From a bacterium (GTDB lineage Bacteria > Vulcanimicrobiota > Xenobia > Xenobiales > JADMJV01), in the NCBI GenBank assembly GCA_030149525.1, contig JASBRJ010000245.1, forward strand, positions 1 to 63,438: 63,438 nucleotides of DNA. The letters run 5' to 3'. The translations under genes were made by a program, and so were the position numbers. Below the pieces are notes generated by a model, which saw only the letters and a list, made by a program, of their open reading frames with translations, was not told where the DNA came from and searched no databases. This document shows, one piece after another, positions 52,152 to 61,240 of this stretch; positions within the stretch are counted from its first letter, which is position 1, and every line of letters starts with the position of its first letter.

Positions 52152-54956
52152 ATGATCTGTCAGGAGATGCATTCTCAGTTTTCTCAACGTTTGCAGACCG
52201 CCGCCGACGAGGTTTGGGTTCGATTTGTGGAGAGTATGCCCGAGCGCTACTTTCGGGAGACGGATCGGGAGACTCAGTTGGCTCACCTTCACATGCTGAC
52301 GGCCTGTGAAGCCTCGGGGATTGAGCAGGATCTGGTTGTGAAGAGTCCGGGTGGAGACACCTGGACTTTTTTGACCCAGCGGAGCTACCCGGGACAGTTG
52401 GGTGAGATGCTTTCCCGTTTACCGGAAGACCGGATGCTGACCTCGGCCCGAGCCTACACCTCCAGAGACGGGAAGCTGGTTCTGGACATTTTCGAACTGG
52501 GCGATCATCAGCCGGAAGCGGTGAGCGACGAAGAGTTTCAGGCCGCCGTGGACGCCCTTTCCGAGGGTCTTCCAGCCGCAGACTTCGCCCGTTTCAAAGA
52601 ACACCTCAGAGGATGCTCTCCGGAGTATCTCCGCTCCGTCCCGTCCCGCATCTCCCAGATCCACTTTCGCCTCATCAACGACGTGAAAGCCACCGGCGAT
52701 CTGCAGGTGGACTGGGAAGAGATCGACGAGAATCTAGACACGGTAAGATTTGCAGTGGAGGGGACCCAGGCCAAAAACTACTTTGAACGGTTGGCCCGAT
52801 ACCTGGGCGTCAAAGGTATCGACATCGAGCGAGCTTACCTCACCTCATTTCACCAAGGTCCCACAGCTTATCGTTACCTCGGCTTCACCGTGCGTCACGG
52901 CAAGAAGCACCCCCGCCCCCATTTGACCGAAGATCTCAAGCGCCTCTACTTCGTGGACGACAGCGTGGTGGACCTGTGGTTGGAAGTTGAGGGGTTTAGC
53001 CTGAGCGACGGCGAGGTGGTGGACTACCTGACATCCCTCTCCCATCAACTTCTCTGCGGAAAAGACCCGGTAAAATTTGCCCGGCCCCGCCTGCTCCACT
53101 TCGCCTTGAAATACAAAGATCAACTTCTCCCCAGAGTGGCCTGCTTTAAGGAAGGCCGAACGCCTGAGAGCCCCGTGAGCGGATTGGATCGTGAAGAGGA
53201 GGCGGAATTCTTCCAAACTTGGGACAAGATACTGACTTCGGTGCTGTTTCACAATCTCGATCAGGGGGGGCGCCAGGCTCTAGGGGCTCGCCTCAAGCCT
53301 GGGCTTTTTCGAGAGTCTCCGGAAGAGAGACCGTACGCGGTGATCTTCGCCCGAGGCCAGGACTGTCAAGGGTTTCATGTGCGCTTTCAAGATGTTGCGC
53401 GAGGCGGGATGCGCCTGGTTTGCCCCAACAGCAATGAAGCCCACACGGCCGAGAACGAGCGACTTTTCGAGGAAGCCTACTCTCTGGCCCGGGCACAGCA
53501 TCTGAAGAACAAAGACATTCCTGAAGGCGGTGCAAAAGCAGCCGTCCTGGTCAAACCGGGAACAGACCCCACCCGAGCCGGTCGCCTCTTCGCCAATACC
53601 TTGCTCGACCTCACGGTAGGCATTCCCACAGTAGACAACAACCCCGATCTCATCTATTTGGGACCCGACGAGAATGTATCCACCGAGCTCATCGAATGGA
53701 TCGCCAACCGGGCCGCCCTGCGCGGACATCCCCTTCCCGCCTCTTTCATGAGTTCAAAGCCGGGGGCGGGGATCAACCACAAGGAGTTCGGTATCACCTC
53801 GGAAGGGGTGACCGTTTTCCTGGAGGAGTCTCTGCGACAAAAGGGCCTCAACCCTGAAACAGACCCCTTCACAGTCACCATCACAGGCGGGCCCGACGGG
53901 GACGTGGCCGGAAACGAAATCAGAATTCTCCTCACCCGCTATCCCAAAACAGCCCGTATCATCGGAGTGGCCGACGGAAGCGGAATTGCTGAAGATCCTC
54001 AGGGCTTAAACGCCGAGGAACTCCTCCGCCTTTTCCATTCCGTCTCCCCCATCGCCAATTTCAATCCTCAACATCTCTCCCCCGAAGGCCGGGTGGTCCC
54101 GGTGTCGTCGCCAGGCGGTGTGGAACTGAGAAACTCCCTACACAATCGCCTGCAAGCCGACGCCTTCGTTCCCGCCGGAGGCCGACCCGCCACCATCAAC
54201 AAAAACAACTGGCAAAAATTCTGTCAGCAGGACGGGAAACCCGCAAGCCACATCATCGTGGAGGGGGCCAATCTCTTTCTCACCGAGGACGCTCGCCGAG
54301 AACTCTCTTCTATCGGTGTTTCCATTATCAAAGACAGCTCAGCCAACAAGTGCGGAGTGGTGTGCAGCTCTTTCGAGGTGTTAGCGTCCATGCTCCTCAC
54401 CGAAGAAGAGTTCCTCACGCATAAGAAAGAGTTCGTAAGTCAGGTTATCGCCAGGCTCCAACAACTGGCCCGTTCCGAAGCCACCCTTCTGTTTCGAGAA
54501 CACAAGCGCCGCCCGGATCTTTGTCTCCCAACTCTTTCCGTGAGACTGAGTAAGGTCATGTTGCGAACGGCAGAGGCGGTGGCCCGAGAAGCTGCCGACC
54601 CACTCAGCGAAGGGTCACCGGAGATCAAAGACGTCTTTCTCAACTACCTGCCTCCCCTACTGCGCCAACTGGCAGGCGACAGACTTCACCAGATTCCGCT
54701 GGACTATCGCCAAAGAATCGTAGCTTGCAGCCTTTCCGGTAAAATCGTCTACCGCGAGGGGATCACCTATCTCGAAGACCTTCCCACCGAAGCCCTCAAC
54801 GAACTGGCTCTCACCTATCTCAAAGGGGAGCGGGTGGTGCAAAGCTTGGTGGACGAGGTGAGAGCCTCGGGGATTCCCTCGGCCTCCAAACTCGCCGCCC
54901 TACTGGAATTAGGCGGAGCCAGAACCCTGGCTCAAAGCCCGGAACTGCATCAATAA
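52152..54956 (+). CDS. Large NAD-dependent glutamate dehydrogenase
   Basis: 934 residues, between the ~450-residue small and ~1600-residue giant classes, close to the ~115 kDa GDH2-like class. It turns glutamate into 2-oxoglutarate and ammonia. Core motifs: DVARGGMRLV, KNKDIPEGGAKAAVLVKPG with the catalytic-lysine region, NNPDLIYLGPDENVS, SKPGAGINHKEFGITSEG, and the Rossmann TGGPDGDVAGNE. The N-terminal ~380 residues are regulatory or structural. The Met at 52152 lacks a good ribosome site and a Met five residues later is possible. It is transcribed with no close partner. Confidence 0.88.
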   Translation: MICQEMHSQFSQRLQTAADEVWVRFVESMPERYFRETDRETQLAHLHMLTACEASGIEQDLVVKSPGGDTWTFLTQRSYPGQLGEMLSRLPEDRMLTSARAYTSRDGKLVLDIFELGDHQPEAVSDEEFQAAVDALSEGLPAADFARFKEHLRGCSPEYLRSVPSRISQIHFRLINDVKATGDLQVDWEEIDENLDTVRFAVEGTQAKNYFERLARYLGVKGIDIERAYLTSFHQGPTAYRYLGFTVRHGKKHPRPHLTEDLKRLYFVDDSVVDLWLEVEGFSLSDGEVVDYLTSLSHQLLCGKDPVKFARPRLLHFALKYKDQLLPRVACFKEGRTPESPVSGLDREEEAEFFQTWDKILTSVLFHNLDQGGRQALGARLKPGLFRESPEERPYAVIFARGQDCQGFHVRFQDVARGGMRLVCPNSNEAHTAENERLFEEAYSLARAQHLKNKDIPEGGAKAAVLVKPGTDPTRAGRLFANTLLDLTVGIPTVDNNPDLIYLGPDENVSTELIEWIANRAALRGHPLPASFMSSKPGAGINHKEFGITSEGVTVFLEESLRQKGLNPETDPFTVTITGGPDGDVAGNEIRILLTRYPKTARIIGVADGSGIAEDPQGLNAEELLRLFHSVSPIANFNPQHLSPEGRVVPVSSPGGVELRNSLHNRLQADAFVPAGGRPATINKNNWQKFCQQDGKPASHIIVEGANLFLTEDARRELSSIGVSIIKDSSANKCGVVCSSFEVLASMLLTEEEFLTHKKEFVSQVIARLQQLARSEATLLFREHKRRPDLCLPTLSVRLSKVMLRTAEAVAREAADPLSEGSPEIKDVFLNYLPPLLRQLAGDRLHQIPLDYRQRIVACSLSGKIVYREGITYLEDLPTEALNELALTYLKGERVVQSLVDEVRASGIPSASKLAALLELGGARTLAQSPELHQ

Positions 54957-54993
54957 CAGCGTAGCAGTCAAATATCAGACGAAAGTATGAGTG

Positions 54994-55022
54994 TTTTCTT
55001 GCCTGAATGTGAATATTATAAT
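54994..55022 (+). promoter_or_regulatory. Probable hemA promoter
   Basis: A perfect TATAAT lies at 55017-55022 in an AT-rich stretch. A weak -35 (TTTTCT) is 17 bases upstream. It lies ~80 bases before the hemA start in the only sizeable gap before the hem operon. Confidence 0.5.
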
Positions 55023-55103
55023 AAAAGAGCCGAAGTAACTTGTAAGAGGTGACCCGGGCACTTGGCCAGGAAACCCAATCATGTTAGTCTGCAAAAGATC
55101 GGA

Positions 55104-56387
55104 ATGAATAAAACAGTTGTTCTGATAGGCCTCAATCACAAGACGGCGCCAGTAGAGGTTCGGGAGCGATTTAGCTTCTCTCCGGAGAAAGTCACGGAGA
55201 CCCTGAATGCACTACAGGCGGATGCCGCCTTAGGTGAGTGCGCCCTTTTATCCACCTGCAACCGCACCGAGTTTTACGCTGTCCCAAAAGAAAGCGCAGA
55301 GTCCGGTCTTTCCAGCTTGACTCGTTTCATCGGCAAAGATTCCACTCTGCCCCGGAGCGATTTAGACAAACTCCTCTACCGCCATCAAGGCTCGGTCGCC
55401 GTGAACCACCTGTTCACCGTTTCTTCCGGTCTCGATTCACTGGTGGTGGGAGAGAACCAAATTCTGGGACAGGTTCGACGGGCCTACATTCAAGCCCAAG
55501 AAGCCAAATGCACCGGTCCCATCCTTGAAAAACTCTTCCCCTGGGCCATTAGGGTAGGCAAAAGAGCCCGCTCGGAAACCGACATCTCGAAGGGAGCCAG
55601 TTCGGTATCGGCAGCCGCCGTGGATCTTGCCACCAAGATTTTCGGTGAACTCAACGGTCGCCAGGTTCTTCTTCTAGGAGCCGGCAAGATGGGTCAGAAA
55701 TCCCTAGAGCTCCTGACCAAATCCGGAGTCAATCAGGTTCAGATCGTCAATCGCACCTTTCAAAAGGCAGAGGAGTTGGCTGAACAGTGTGGCGGAACCG
55801 CCGTCCCGTACGAGATGCTGGACGAAGCTCTGGCCAAGGTCGATATCCTCATCGCCTCTACCGGCGCCCCCCACTACATTCTCACGCCCGACCGGATCAG
55901 CAAGGTCATCCGCCAGCGTCGAGGCAAGCCGCTCTTCCTTATCGACATTGCCGTACCTAGAGACATCGATCCCGCGTGTGGTGAGGTAGAAAACGTCTAT
56001 CTCTACAACATCGACGATCTCCAGGGAGTGGTGGACAAGAACCTGGCTCGTCGCCATACAGAAGCTCAAGCTGTTCTCTCTATCGTGGAAGATGCAACCA
56101 AGGACTTCTGCAAGTATCTGGACGCCCGCAAAGCCAGCACCGCCATTGTCACCTTGAGAAAATCCTTCGACGAGGTTCGTCTGGCCGAACTCGATCACTT
56201 CCGGACCAAAAAGCATGTTTCGGAAGACGAGTTGGCCATGTTGGAGAATTTCAGTCGCCGGCTGATCAACAAACTTCTCCACCAGCCGACCAACAAGCTG
56301 CGACAGCTCTCCGAAGGCGGAGCAACGCCTCAGGAACTTCTGAATTCCCTTGAACTGCTCGGCCTGGTGGAGGATGAGACCACGTGA
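55104..56387 (+). CDS. hemA: Glutamyl-tRNA reductase
   Basis: 427 residues from ATG 55104; an in-frame TTG at 55062 would add 14. It reduces glutamyl-tRNA to glutamate-1-semialdehyde, the first step of C5 tetrapyrrole synthesis. Visible are NHKTAPVEVRERF, the active-site Cys of STCNRTEFYA (about residue 52), GENQILGQVRRAY, the NADPH site LLLGAGKMGQKSLELL and the C-terminal dimerisation helices. First gene of hemA-hemX-hemC-hemD; overlaps the next gene by four bases. A TATAAT promoter lies upstream. Confidence 0.96.
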   Translation: MNKTVVLIGLNHKTAPVEVRERFSFSPEKVTETLNALQADAALGECALLSTCNRTEFYAVPKESAESGLSSLTRFIGKDSTLPRSDLDKLLYRHQGSVAVNHLFTVSSGLDSLVVGENQILGQVRRAYIQAQEAKCTGPILEKLFPWAIRVGKRARSETDISKGASSVSAAAVDLATKIFGELNGRQVLLLGAGKMGQKSLELLTKSGVNQVQIVNRTFQKAEELAEQCGGTAVPYEMLDEALAKVDILIASTGAPHYILTPDRISKVIRQRRGKPLFLIDIAVPRDIDPACGEVENVYLYNIDDLQGVVDKNLARRHTEAQAVLSIVEDATKDFCKYLDARKASTAIVTLRKSFDEVRLAELDHFRTKKHVSEDELAMLENFSRRLINKLLHQPTNKLRQLSEGGATPQELLNSLELLGLVEDETT

Positions 56388-57163
56388 ACTTCGCCCTTCC
56401 CCTTCTGGCCGTAAGTGCTTTGGGGTACCTGGCCGCCGGGGCAGGTATTCAGCGAAGCATATACCTCAAAAGTCAGAAGAGCTTTCCCAAGTGGCGAAAA
56501 GCTTTATGGGCCTCCTTCGGCCTCCATACCACGGCTCTGGTGGTGTACTCGAGTATCAGCGGCACTCTTCCTGTCAACAGTCTCAATGAGACTTTCGCAC
56601 CGTTGGCCTGGTTCATCATGCTCCTCTACCTTCTCTTGGGAGAACGGTGGAGCGTCGAAGTGACGGGCGCGGTGGCTGCACCGGCGGCTTTCGCCATGAC
56701 AGGTTTTTCCGTCTTTGCTCTGTGGCAAGGACAACCTAGCACCCAAGCCGGACCGGGTGTGGTCATCCATGTTTTGGCCAACGTATTGGGATTCGCAAGC
56801 TTCTTTCTGGCCTCATTTTGTGCCATTCTTTACTTTGTTCAAGCCAAGCTTTTGAAGAAGAAACAGTTAGACGGCATCTTTCGAGCCCTCCCTCCCCTGG
56901 GGACCCTCGACAACGTGTCCTACAGATTGGTCTGGGCAGGCTTTCCCGCCCTAGTCGTGGGCATCGCTTCCGGTCTCTTCATCAAAGGCGGACAATGGAG
57001 TTGGGGAACCCAGGAGATCGTGGTTGTAGCAACAAGTATTTTCTACACCGCCTATCTCCACGCTCGAGTGGCCGGTTGGCAGGGCAAGCGCCTCAATTCC
57101 ATTCTGCTGGTAGCTTCGGTGTTTGCCATCGCAAGTTTTCTATTACCTGGGAGTCATCAATAA
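56384..57163 (+). CDS. hemX: HemX/CcsA-like membrane protein
   Basis: 259 residues from GTG 56384 overlapping the hemA stop. About eight hydrophobic helices. Family signs: conserved His in FGLHTTALVVYSS, PGVVIHVLANVLGFASFF, and WSWGTQEIVV with a tryptophan motif like the WWD/cytochrome c assembly region. HemX proteins sit in hem operons and affect GluTR level or c-type cytochrome assembly. hemC follows immediately (stop TAA then GTG). A cytochrome c lipoprotein is encoded two genes on. Confidence 0.85.
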   Translation: MNFALPLLAVSALGYLAAGAGIQRSIYLKSQKSFPKWRKALWASFGLHTTALVVYSSISGTLPVNSLNETFAPLAWFIMLLYLLLGERWSVEVTGAVAAPAAFAMTGFSVFALWQGQPSTQAGPGVVIHVLANVLGFASFFLASFCAILYFVQAKLLKKKQLDGIFRALPPLGTLDNVSYRLVWAGFPALVVGIASGLFIKGGQWSWGTQEIVVVATSIFYTAYLHARVAGWQGKRLNSILLVASVFAIASFLLPGSHQ

Positions 57164-58069
57164 GTGACCAAAATCAAACTGGGCACTCGCGGAAGTGAGT
57201 TGGCCCTCACCCAATCCAAATGGGTGGCACGAGAAATGGAAGCCCACAACGAAGGGCTCTCCGTAGAGATTGTTATCATCAAGACCCGAGGCGACCGAGA
57301 CCAGAATTCGGCCCTCAACAAGTTTGCCGGCAAAGGCATCTTCACCAAAGAGATTGAGGATGCTCTGCTGGCCGGGGAGATTGACTTGGCCGTTCATTCC
57401 CTCAAAGACCTTCCCACAACCCTTCCCCCCGGTCTGGAACTCGCCGATCCACCCAAGAGAGAAGATCCCCGCGATCTTCTCGTCTCCAAGGTGCCCGTTG
57501 CCGAGCTTCCCGAAGGGGCCCTGGTGGGAACCGGAAGCGCTCGAAGAAGAGAACAGCTCAGATTGATCCGGCCCGATCTTACGTTCGACGAGATTCGAGG
57601 CAACGTGGCCACAAGAGTCAAAAAATGGCGCGACGGCATGTACGATGCCACAGTCCTGGCCTGTGCCGGAGTGGCACGGCTTGGCCAGGAAGCTGCCGGA
57701 CTCAACCCCGGAGAAAGCTATCCTCTGGATTATTCCGAATGTCTTCCCGCCCCGGGACAGGGCATTTTAGGCTTAGAAATCCGTGAGGGAGACGAAGCGA
57801 CTCGAAATCTTCTGAGCAATATCAAATGTGAGGAAACCACCGCCTGCTGCGAGGCTGAACGAGCTTTTTTGGCCGAACTCGACGGAGGGTGCCACATTCC
57901 CGCCGGGGCTCGGGCTACCATCCAGGGCGATACTCTCACCATCGAGGGTTTTCTAGCCACCGAGATAGACGGCAAGTTTCGGGGTCAACGGGCCAGCCGA
58001 CAGGGCCCCGTAGACCAAGCCTCCCAACTTGGTCGCGAGGTGGCTCGAGAACTTCGTGAGCGAGGATAA
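57164..58069 (+). CDS. hemC: Porphobilinogen deaminase (hydroxymethylbilane synthase)
   Basis: 301 residues from GTG 57164. Joins four porphobilinogens into hydroxymethylbilane. Motifs: LGTRGSELALTQSKWVA, HSLKDLPTTLPPGLELA, GTGSARRREQL, and the dipyrromethane cofactor Cys in DGGCHIPAGA near residue 240. The end overlaps hemD. The standard length supports the start. Confidence 0.96.
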   Translation: MTKIKLGTRGSELALTQSKWVAREMEAHNEGLSVEIVIIKTRGDRDQNSALNKFAGKGIFTKEIEDALLAGEIDLAVHSLKDLPTTLPPGLELADPPKREDPRDLLVSKVPVAELPEGALVGTGSARRREQLRLIRPDLTFDEIRGNVATRVKKWRDGMYDATVLACAGVARLGQEAAGLNPGESYPLDYSECLPAPGQGILGLEIREGDEATRNLLSNIKCEETTACCEAERAFLAELDGGCHIPAGARATIQGDTLTIEGFLATEIDGKFRGQRASRQGPVDQASQLGREVARELRERG

Positions 58070-59156
58070 AAGACTTCAGGTCTGCCACGACCTCAAGTTC
58101 CCCTCTGGTCACAACGCCTGTTTTCTCTACCAGGCTCCCCACCGTTGGGATGAGTTCCTCGATCTTGAGATTCCTATCTTCATTTCCGGTTCTTGCGGAG
58201 ATTGGCCCGAGCTGTGCCATGCGCTTTGGGAAGCCGGACTTGGGCCGAATCACACCGTGCGTCTCGCTCAGGCGGACGGCCGTGTGGAGAGCTGTAAGTT
58301 GGGAGAGGACGGCAGTGACCGCTCGCCCGACTCCGAAGACTGGTGGTTGATTCTCAACTGGACCCACGAGGATGAGGGCTGGCGTTCTCGACTGCCCCTG
58401 GCCGGGCGTCATTACCTTGTGACTCGACAAAAGAAGCAGGGTGAGGCCATGGTTTGCCGTCTTGAGGAACTGGGAGCCACCGTCCACCAGTGCCCCACCA
58501 TCGAGTTCCAACAACCGGACGACCCCACCATTCTCAGTGAAGCCCTGGACATTCTTCAGCAATACGACTGGATTCTCTTCACCTCACCCAACGGTGTGCG
58601 TTACTTTTTTGAAGCTCTCACCGAATCTGGGGCCGACTATCGAAAGCTCGGCCAGGCCCACTTCGCCTGCATCGGTCCCGGCACGGCCAAAGCGCTCAAA
58701 GCGCATGGATTCAAGGCCGATCTCATACCCGAAGAGTTCGTCGCCGAGGGTCTTCTCGACGCTCTCGAAAAGCGACTCGGACCCGACCTCTCAGACCTCT
58801 CCATTCTCATACCACGCGCTCAGGAAGCCCGGGAAGTTCTCCCTGAAACCCTCCGGGAGCGTGGCGCGAGAGTCCTGGTCGCTCCGGCTTACAAGACCGT
58901 CTCCCCTACTCCGAAGCCCGATGTGGAGAGCGTCATCACCGAGCAGACAAGGGTCCTCTTCACCTCCTCCTCCACCGTCAAAAACTGGCTCCAAGCTCGG
59001 CCTAAGGCTCCCCAGCCCTGCATCTGCATCGGTCCTGTCACCGCAGCCACCGCCGCTGAGGCCGGCCTCACCATCCTGGGAACGGCTCCGGTGCATACCA
59101 TCGACGGACTCTTAGAAGAAGTGTTGAGAATCGACGGGCAAGGAACTACCGATTGA
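58056..59156 (+). CDS. hemD: Uroporphyrinogen-III synthase with a degenerate CobA-like N-terminal piece
   Basis: GTG 58056 gives ~366 residues, overlapping hemC by 14 bases; TTG 58029 is an alternative. The C-terminal ~250 residues are HemD: GRHYLVTRQKKQGEAMVCRL, DWILFTSPNGVRYFF, FACIGPGTAKALKAHG and LFTSSSTVKNWLQA, which cyclise hydroxymethylbilane with ring-D inversion. The first ~110 residues are not HemD. LCHALWEAGLGPNHTVRLAQ and WWLILNWTHEDEGW recall the C-terminal half of the SUMT/CobA methyltransferase that precedes HemD in fusions, but its catalytic N-terminal half is gone. It probably has no methyltransferase activity. Confidence 0.88.
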   Translation: MSEDKRLQVCHDLKFPSGHNACFLYQAPHRWDEFLDLEIPIFISGSCGDWPELCHALWEAGLGPNHTVRLAQADGRVESCKLGEDGSDRSPDSEDWWLILNWTHEDEGWRSRLPLAGRHYLVTRQKKQGEAMVCRLEELGATVHQCPTIEFQQPDDPTILSEALDILQQYDWILFTSPNGVRYFFEALTESGADYRKLGQAHFACIGPGTAKALKAHGFKADLIPEEFVAEGLLDALEKRLGPDLSDLSILIPRAQEAREVLPETLRERGARVLVAPAYKTVSPTPKPDVESVITEQTRVLFTSSSTVKNWLQARPKAPQPCICIGPVTAATAAEAGLTILGTAPVHTIDGLLEEVLRIDGQGTTD

Positions 59157-59176
59157 ACAGGTGAACAACGGCCTCG

Positions 59177-60175
59177 ATGAAGCGACTGAGCCGATATCTC
59201 GCCTTCTTGCTCACTCTTTTGTGCCTTGGCTGCCAGCCTCAAAGCTCCCCTGCCGAGTCCCCTTCCTCTTTCGACCCCGCGCAACATAAGAACGTTGCCC
59301 TGGTGTTAGAAGTTGAGGGAGCCGAAACCAAGACTCTCGAATTCCCCGAACTCTTTCAGGTGGGCTCCTTGCCAGAACTCAACACCAAAGATTCTCTTTT
59401 TGGTGAACAGCGCCGTTACGCGGGACTGTCCCTGGACCAACTCAAGACACTCGCCCAGGCCGGACCGGAGCACAAAGTTCTCAAGTTTCACTGTCGAGAC
59501 GGCTACACAACGGAGGTGGAGACCCGAATTCTAGAACAGGGGCAGTTTCTGCTGGCCGTTCGAGACATCCAGGCCGCCCCCGAGCGGTTCTTGGACTACG
59601 ACCAGATGACATACTTACAGACTGAGCCTGAGAAGTTGAAGCTGAAGATGGAAGACGAGGCACTCTCTCCCGAGGAGAAAGCGCAACTGGAAAAAGAGCG
59701 CAAGCACCTGCTGACACTCCAACGGGATATGAAAAACCTGAGAAATCCCGGGCCCTTCTACCCAATCTATCAACCAGCCGACACTGTTGCCGAAGAGGAC
59801 CGGTGGTTCGCACCGTTCTGCGTGGATCGAGTTCGCTTCAGCAAAAAACTGACCGACAAGAGTCGAGCCGTTCCAGACAAGCTTGCAAACGACCATCCGG
59901 CTATGAAAGGGAGGGCGGCTTTCGAAAGTCGCTGCTCCACCTGCCACTCCATCAACGGAATCGGTGGTGAGGTTGGCCCCGAACTCAACTACCCACAATC
60001 CGTCACCGAGTACTGGAAGGAAGAGGGCTTACGTCAAGTGATGAAAGATCCCAGCAAGCTTCGCTACAATAGTAAAATGCCGGCTTTTCATCTCAAGGAT
60101 CAGGACATCGAAAATCTTCTCGCCTATTTGAACTGGATGGCTCAGCACAAAAAGATCGACCCCAAAGGAGAATAG
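59177..60175 (+). CDS. Lipoprotein with C-terminal cytochrome c domain
   Basis: 332 residues. Signal peptide RYLAFLLTLLCLGC with lipobox Cys. The middle (~35-130) resembles the sulfite-oxidase/molybdopterin-type fold in pattern (LEFPELFQVGSLPELNTKDS, HCRDGYTTEVETRIL), without cofactor residues visible. A charged coiled segment follows. The C-terminal ~90 residues are a class I cytochrome c: haem site SRCSTCHSINGIGGEVGP and Met ligand in YNSKMPAFHLKDQDIENLLA. Probable outer-face electron-transfer protein. Located after the hem operon, whose haem it needs. Confidence 0.82.
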   Translation: MKRLSRYLAFLLTLLCLGCQPQSSPAESPSSFDPAQHKNVALVLEVEGAETKTLEFPELFQVGSLPELNTKDSLFGEQRRYAGLSLDQLKTLAQAGPEHKVLKFHCRDGYTTEVETRILEQGQFLLAVRDIQAAPERFLDYDQMTYLQTEPEKLKLKMEDEALSPEEKAQLEKERKHLLTLQRDMKNLRNPGPFYPIYQPADTVAEEDRWFAPFCVDRVRFSKKLTDKSRAVPDKLANDHPAMKGRAAFESRCSTCHSINGIGGEVGPELNYPQSVTEYWKEEGLRQVMKDPSKLRYNSKMPAFHLKDQDIENLLAYLNWMAQHKKIDPKGE

Positions 60176-60179
60176 TCCC

Positions 60180-61037
60180 ATGAAATATTCCGCTCTCGTC
60201 GCCTTCAGTTTGATCTGCCTGAACGGCTGCTCTCAGCAACCTCCAACACCGGGAGCCTCCCCGGTCTCGATTGCTCCAAGCCCGGCGCTCCAACCTATTA
60301 AAGAGGTGGCGAAAGAGGTGGAAGAGGCCGGCCTGCAATTCAAGGAAGCGAGAGAAGAGAGCGTAAAGAAAGAGGTGGAGGCTCTCAAAAAGAAAGACGA
60401 AGCGTTGCGGGAGACCTTCTCCGAAGCTCGACAGCGACGCGATTGGCAGGCCGTGCAAGAAAGTGCACGGCAACTGCTCGAGAGTCGCAAGGAATTGCTC
60501 GAACTCGTCTCTTCAAAAAGTCTGGACAAGCATTTGGCGAGGGCTCACAGAGACCTGGCCCAGGCCTACCTTGAAAACGGCCAGCCCGCCGCTGCCGAAG
60601 AGCATCTCCTGAAGGCTCTCCACGCGGCTCACCGAGATTCGGAAAAAAACGACCTCCGCTCCGAACTCTTTCGACTCTACTCAGAAACAAGAAACTTCGA
60701 TAAAGCTGAAGACATGGGCCGGCAGGCTCTCGAAGCCGCCTCAGACAAATCGAATAAGAGAGGCTGGAAGCTCAGGCTCGCCTCCTTAGCCACCAAACAA
60801 AAAGACATTGGCGATGCCCGAAAACTCCTGGGAGAGGTTCGCAAAGAACTGGACCAGGAGGCCACCTCCGTGGAAAAGCTGGAACAGCAGATGGAGTGCT
60901 GCGAGGTCGAAAGCGATATCGCCTGGGCCAACGAGGACAGAATCGCCGTAGCCGAGATAGGTATTCGTCGCTCCGAACTGCAGAAAAAGCGTTACGAGCT
61001 GAGACTGAAAGAAGCCAAAGCCAAGTACGACAGATGA
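60180..61037 (+). CDS. TPR-like lipoprotein, 285 aa
   Basis: ATG 60180, four bases after the cytochrome gene. Signal peptide and lipobox SLICLNGC. After a Pro-rich stretch the protein is helical with strong coiled-coil character (LQFKEAREESVKKEVEALKK) and TPR-type repeats (RDLAQAYLENGQPAAAEEHL, LYSETRNFDKAEDMGRQALE). Periplasmic or outer-membrane scaffold is likely. The gene follows the cytochrome tightly, so co-transcription with the hem operon is probable. Confidence 0.75.
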   Translation: MKYSALVAFSLICLNGCSQQPPTPGASPVSIAPSPALQPIKEVAKEVEEAGLQFKEAREESVKKEVEALKKKDEALRETFSEARQRRDWQAVQESARQLLESRKELLELVSSKSLDKHLARAHRDLAQAYLENGQPAAAEEHLLKALHAAHRDSEKNDLRSELFRLYSETRNFDKAEDMGRQALEAASDKSNKRGWKLRLASLATKQKDIGDARKLLGEVRKELDQEATSVEKLEQQMECCEVESDIAWANEDRIAVAEIGIRRSELQKKRYELRLKEAKAKYDR

Positions 61038-61047
61038 GTTATCGTTT

Positions 61048-61095
61048 AACCTAGATGATGCGTAGCCCAACCTTGCCTGGCGCATCATCTAGGTT
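61048..61095. repeat. 15-bp inverted repeat after the TPR lipoprotein
   Basis: AACCTAGATGATGCG and CGCATCATCTAGGTT pair perfectly around an 18-base loop. No U-run follows except TTTAATTG, so it may be a weak terminator. It ends the long hem-associated transcript. Confidence 0.7.
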
Positions 61096-61099
61096 TAAT

Positions 61100-61149
61100 T
61101 GTAAACAGCTTCCCCCCAAAAAAGCCTTATCTGTAAACGGTTTGTAAAC
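61100..61149 (+). promoter_or_regulatory. Three TGTAAAC direct repeats upstream of the glycine-zipper genes
   Basis: TGTAAAC occurs at 61100, 61132 and 61143, 90-135 bases before the start at 61241. Spacing of the last two is 11 bases, about one helix turn. This is the layout of a regulator-binding site. No regulator is identified. Confidence 0.45.
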
Positions 61150-61240
61150 ATGGCGCAGATTGGCCTCGGGGTCGCAATTCGTTAAGGACTTTTTCACTCC
61201 TGAAATGTAGGTTAGGTTCATACTCGATCAGGAGGAACCT

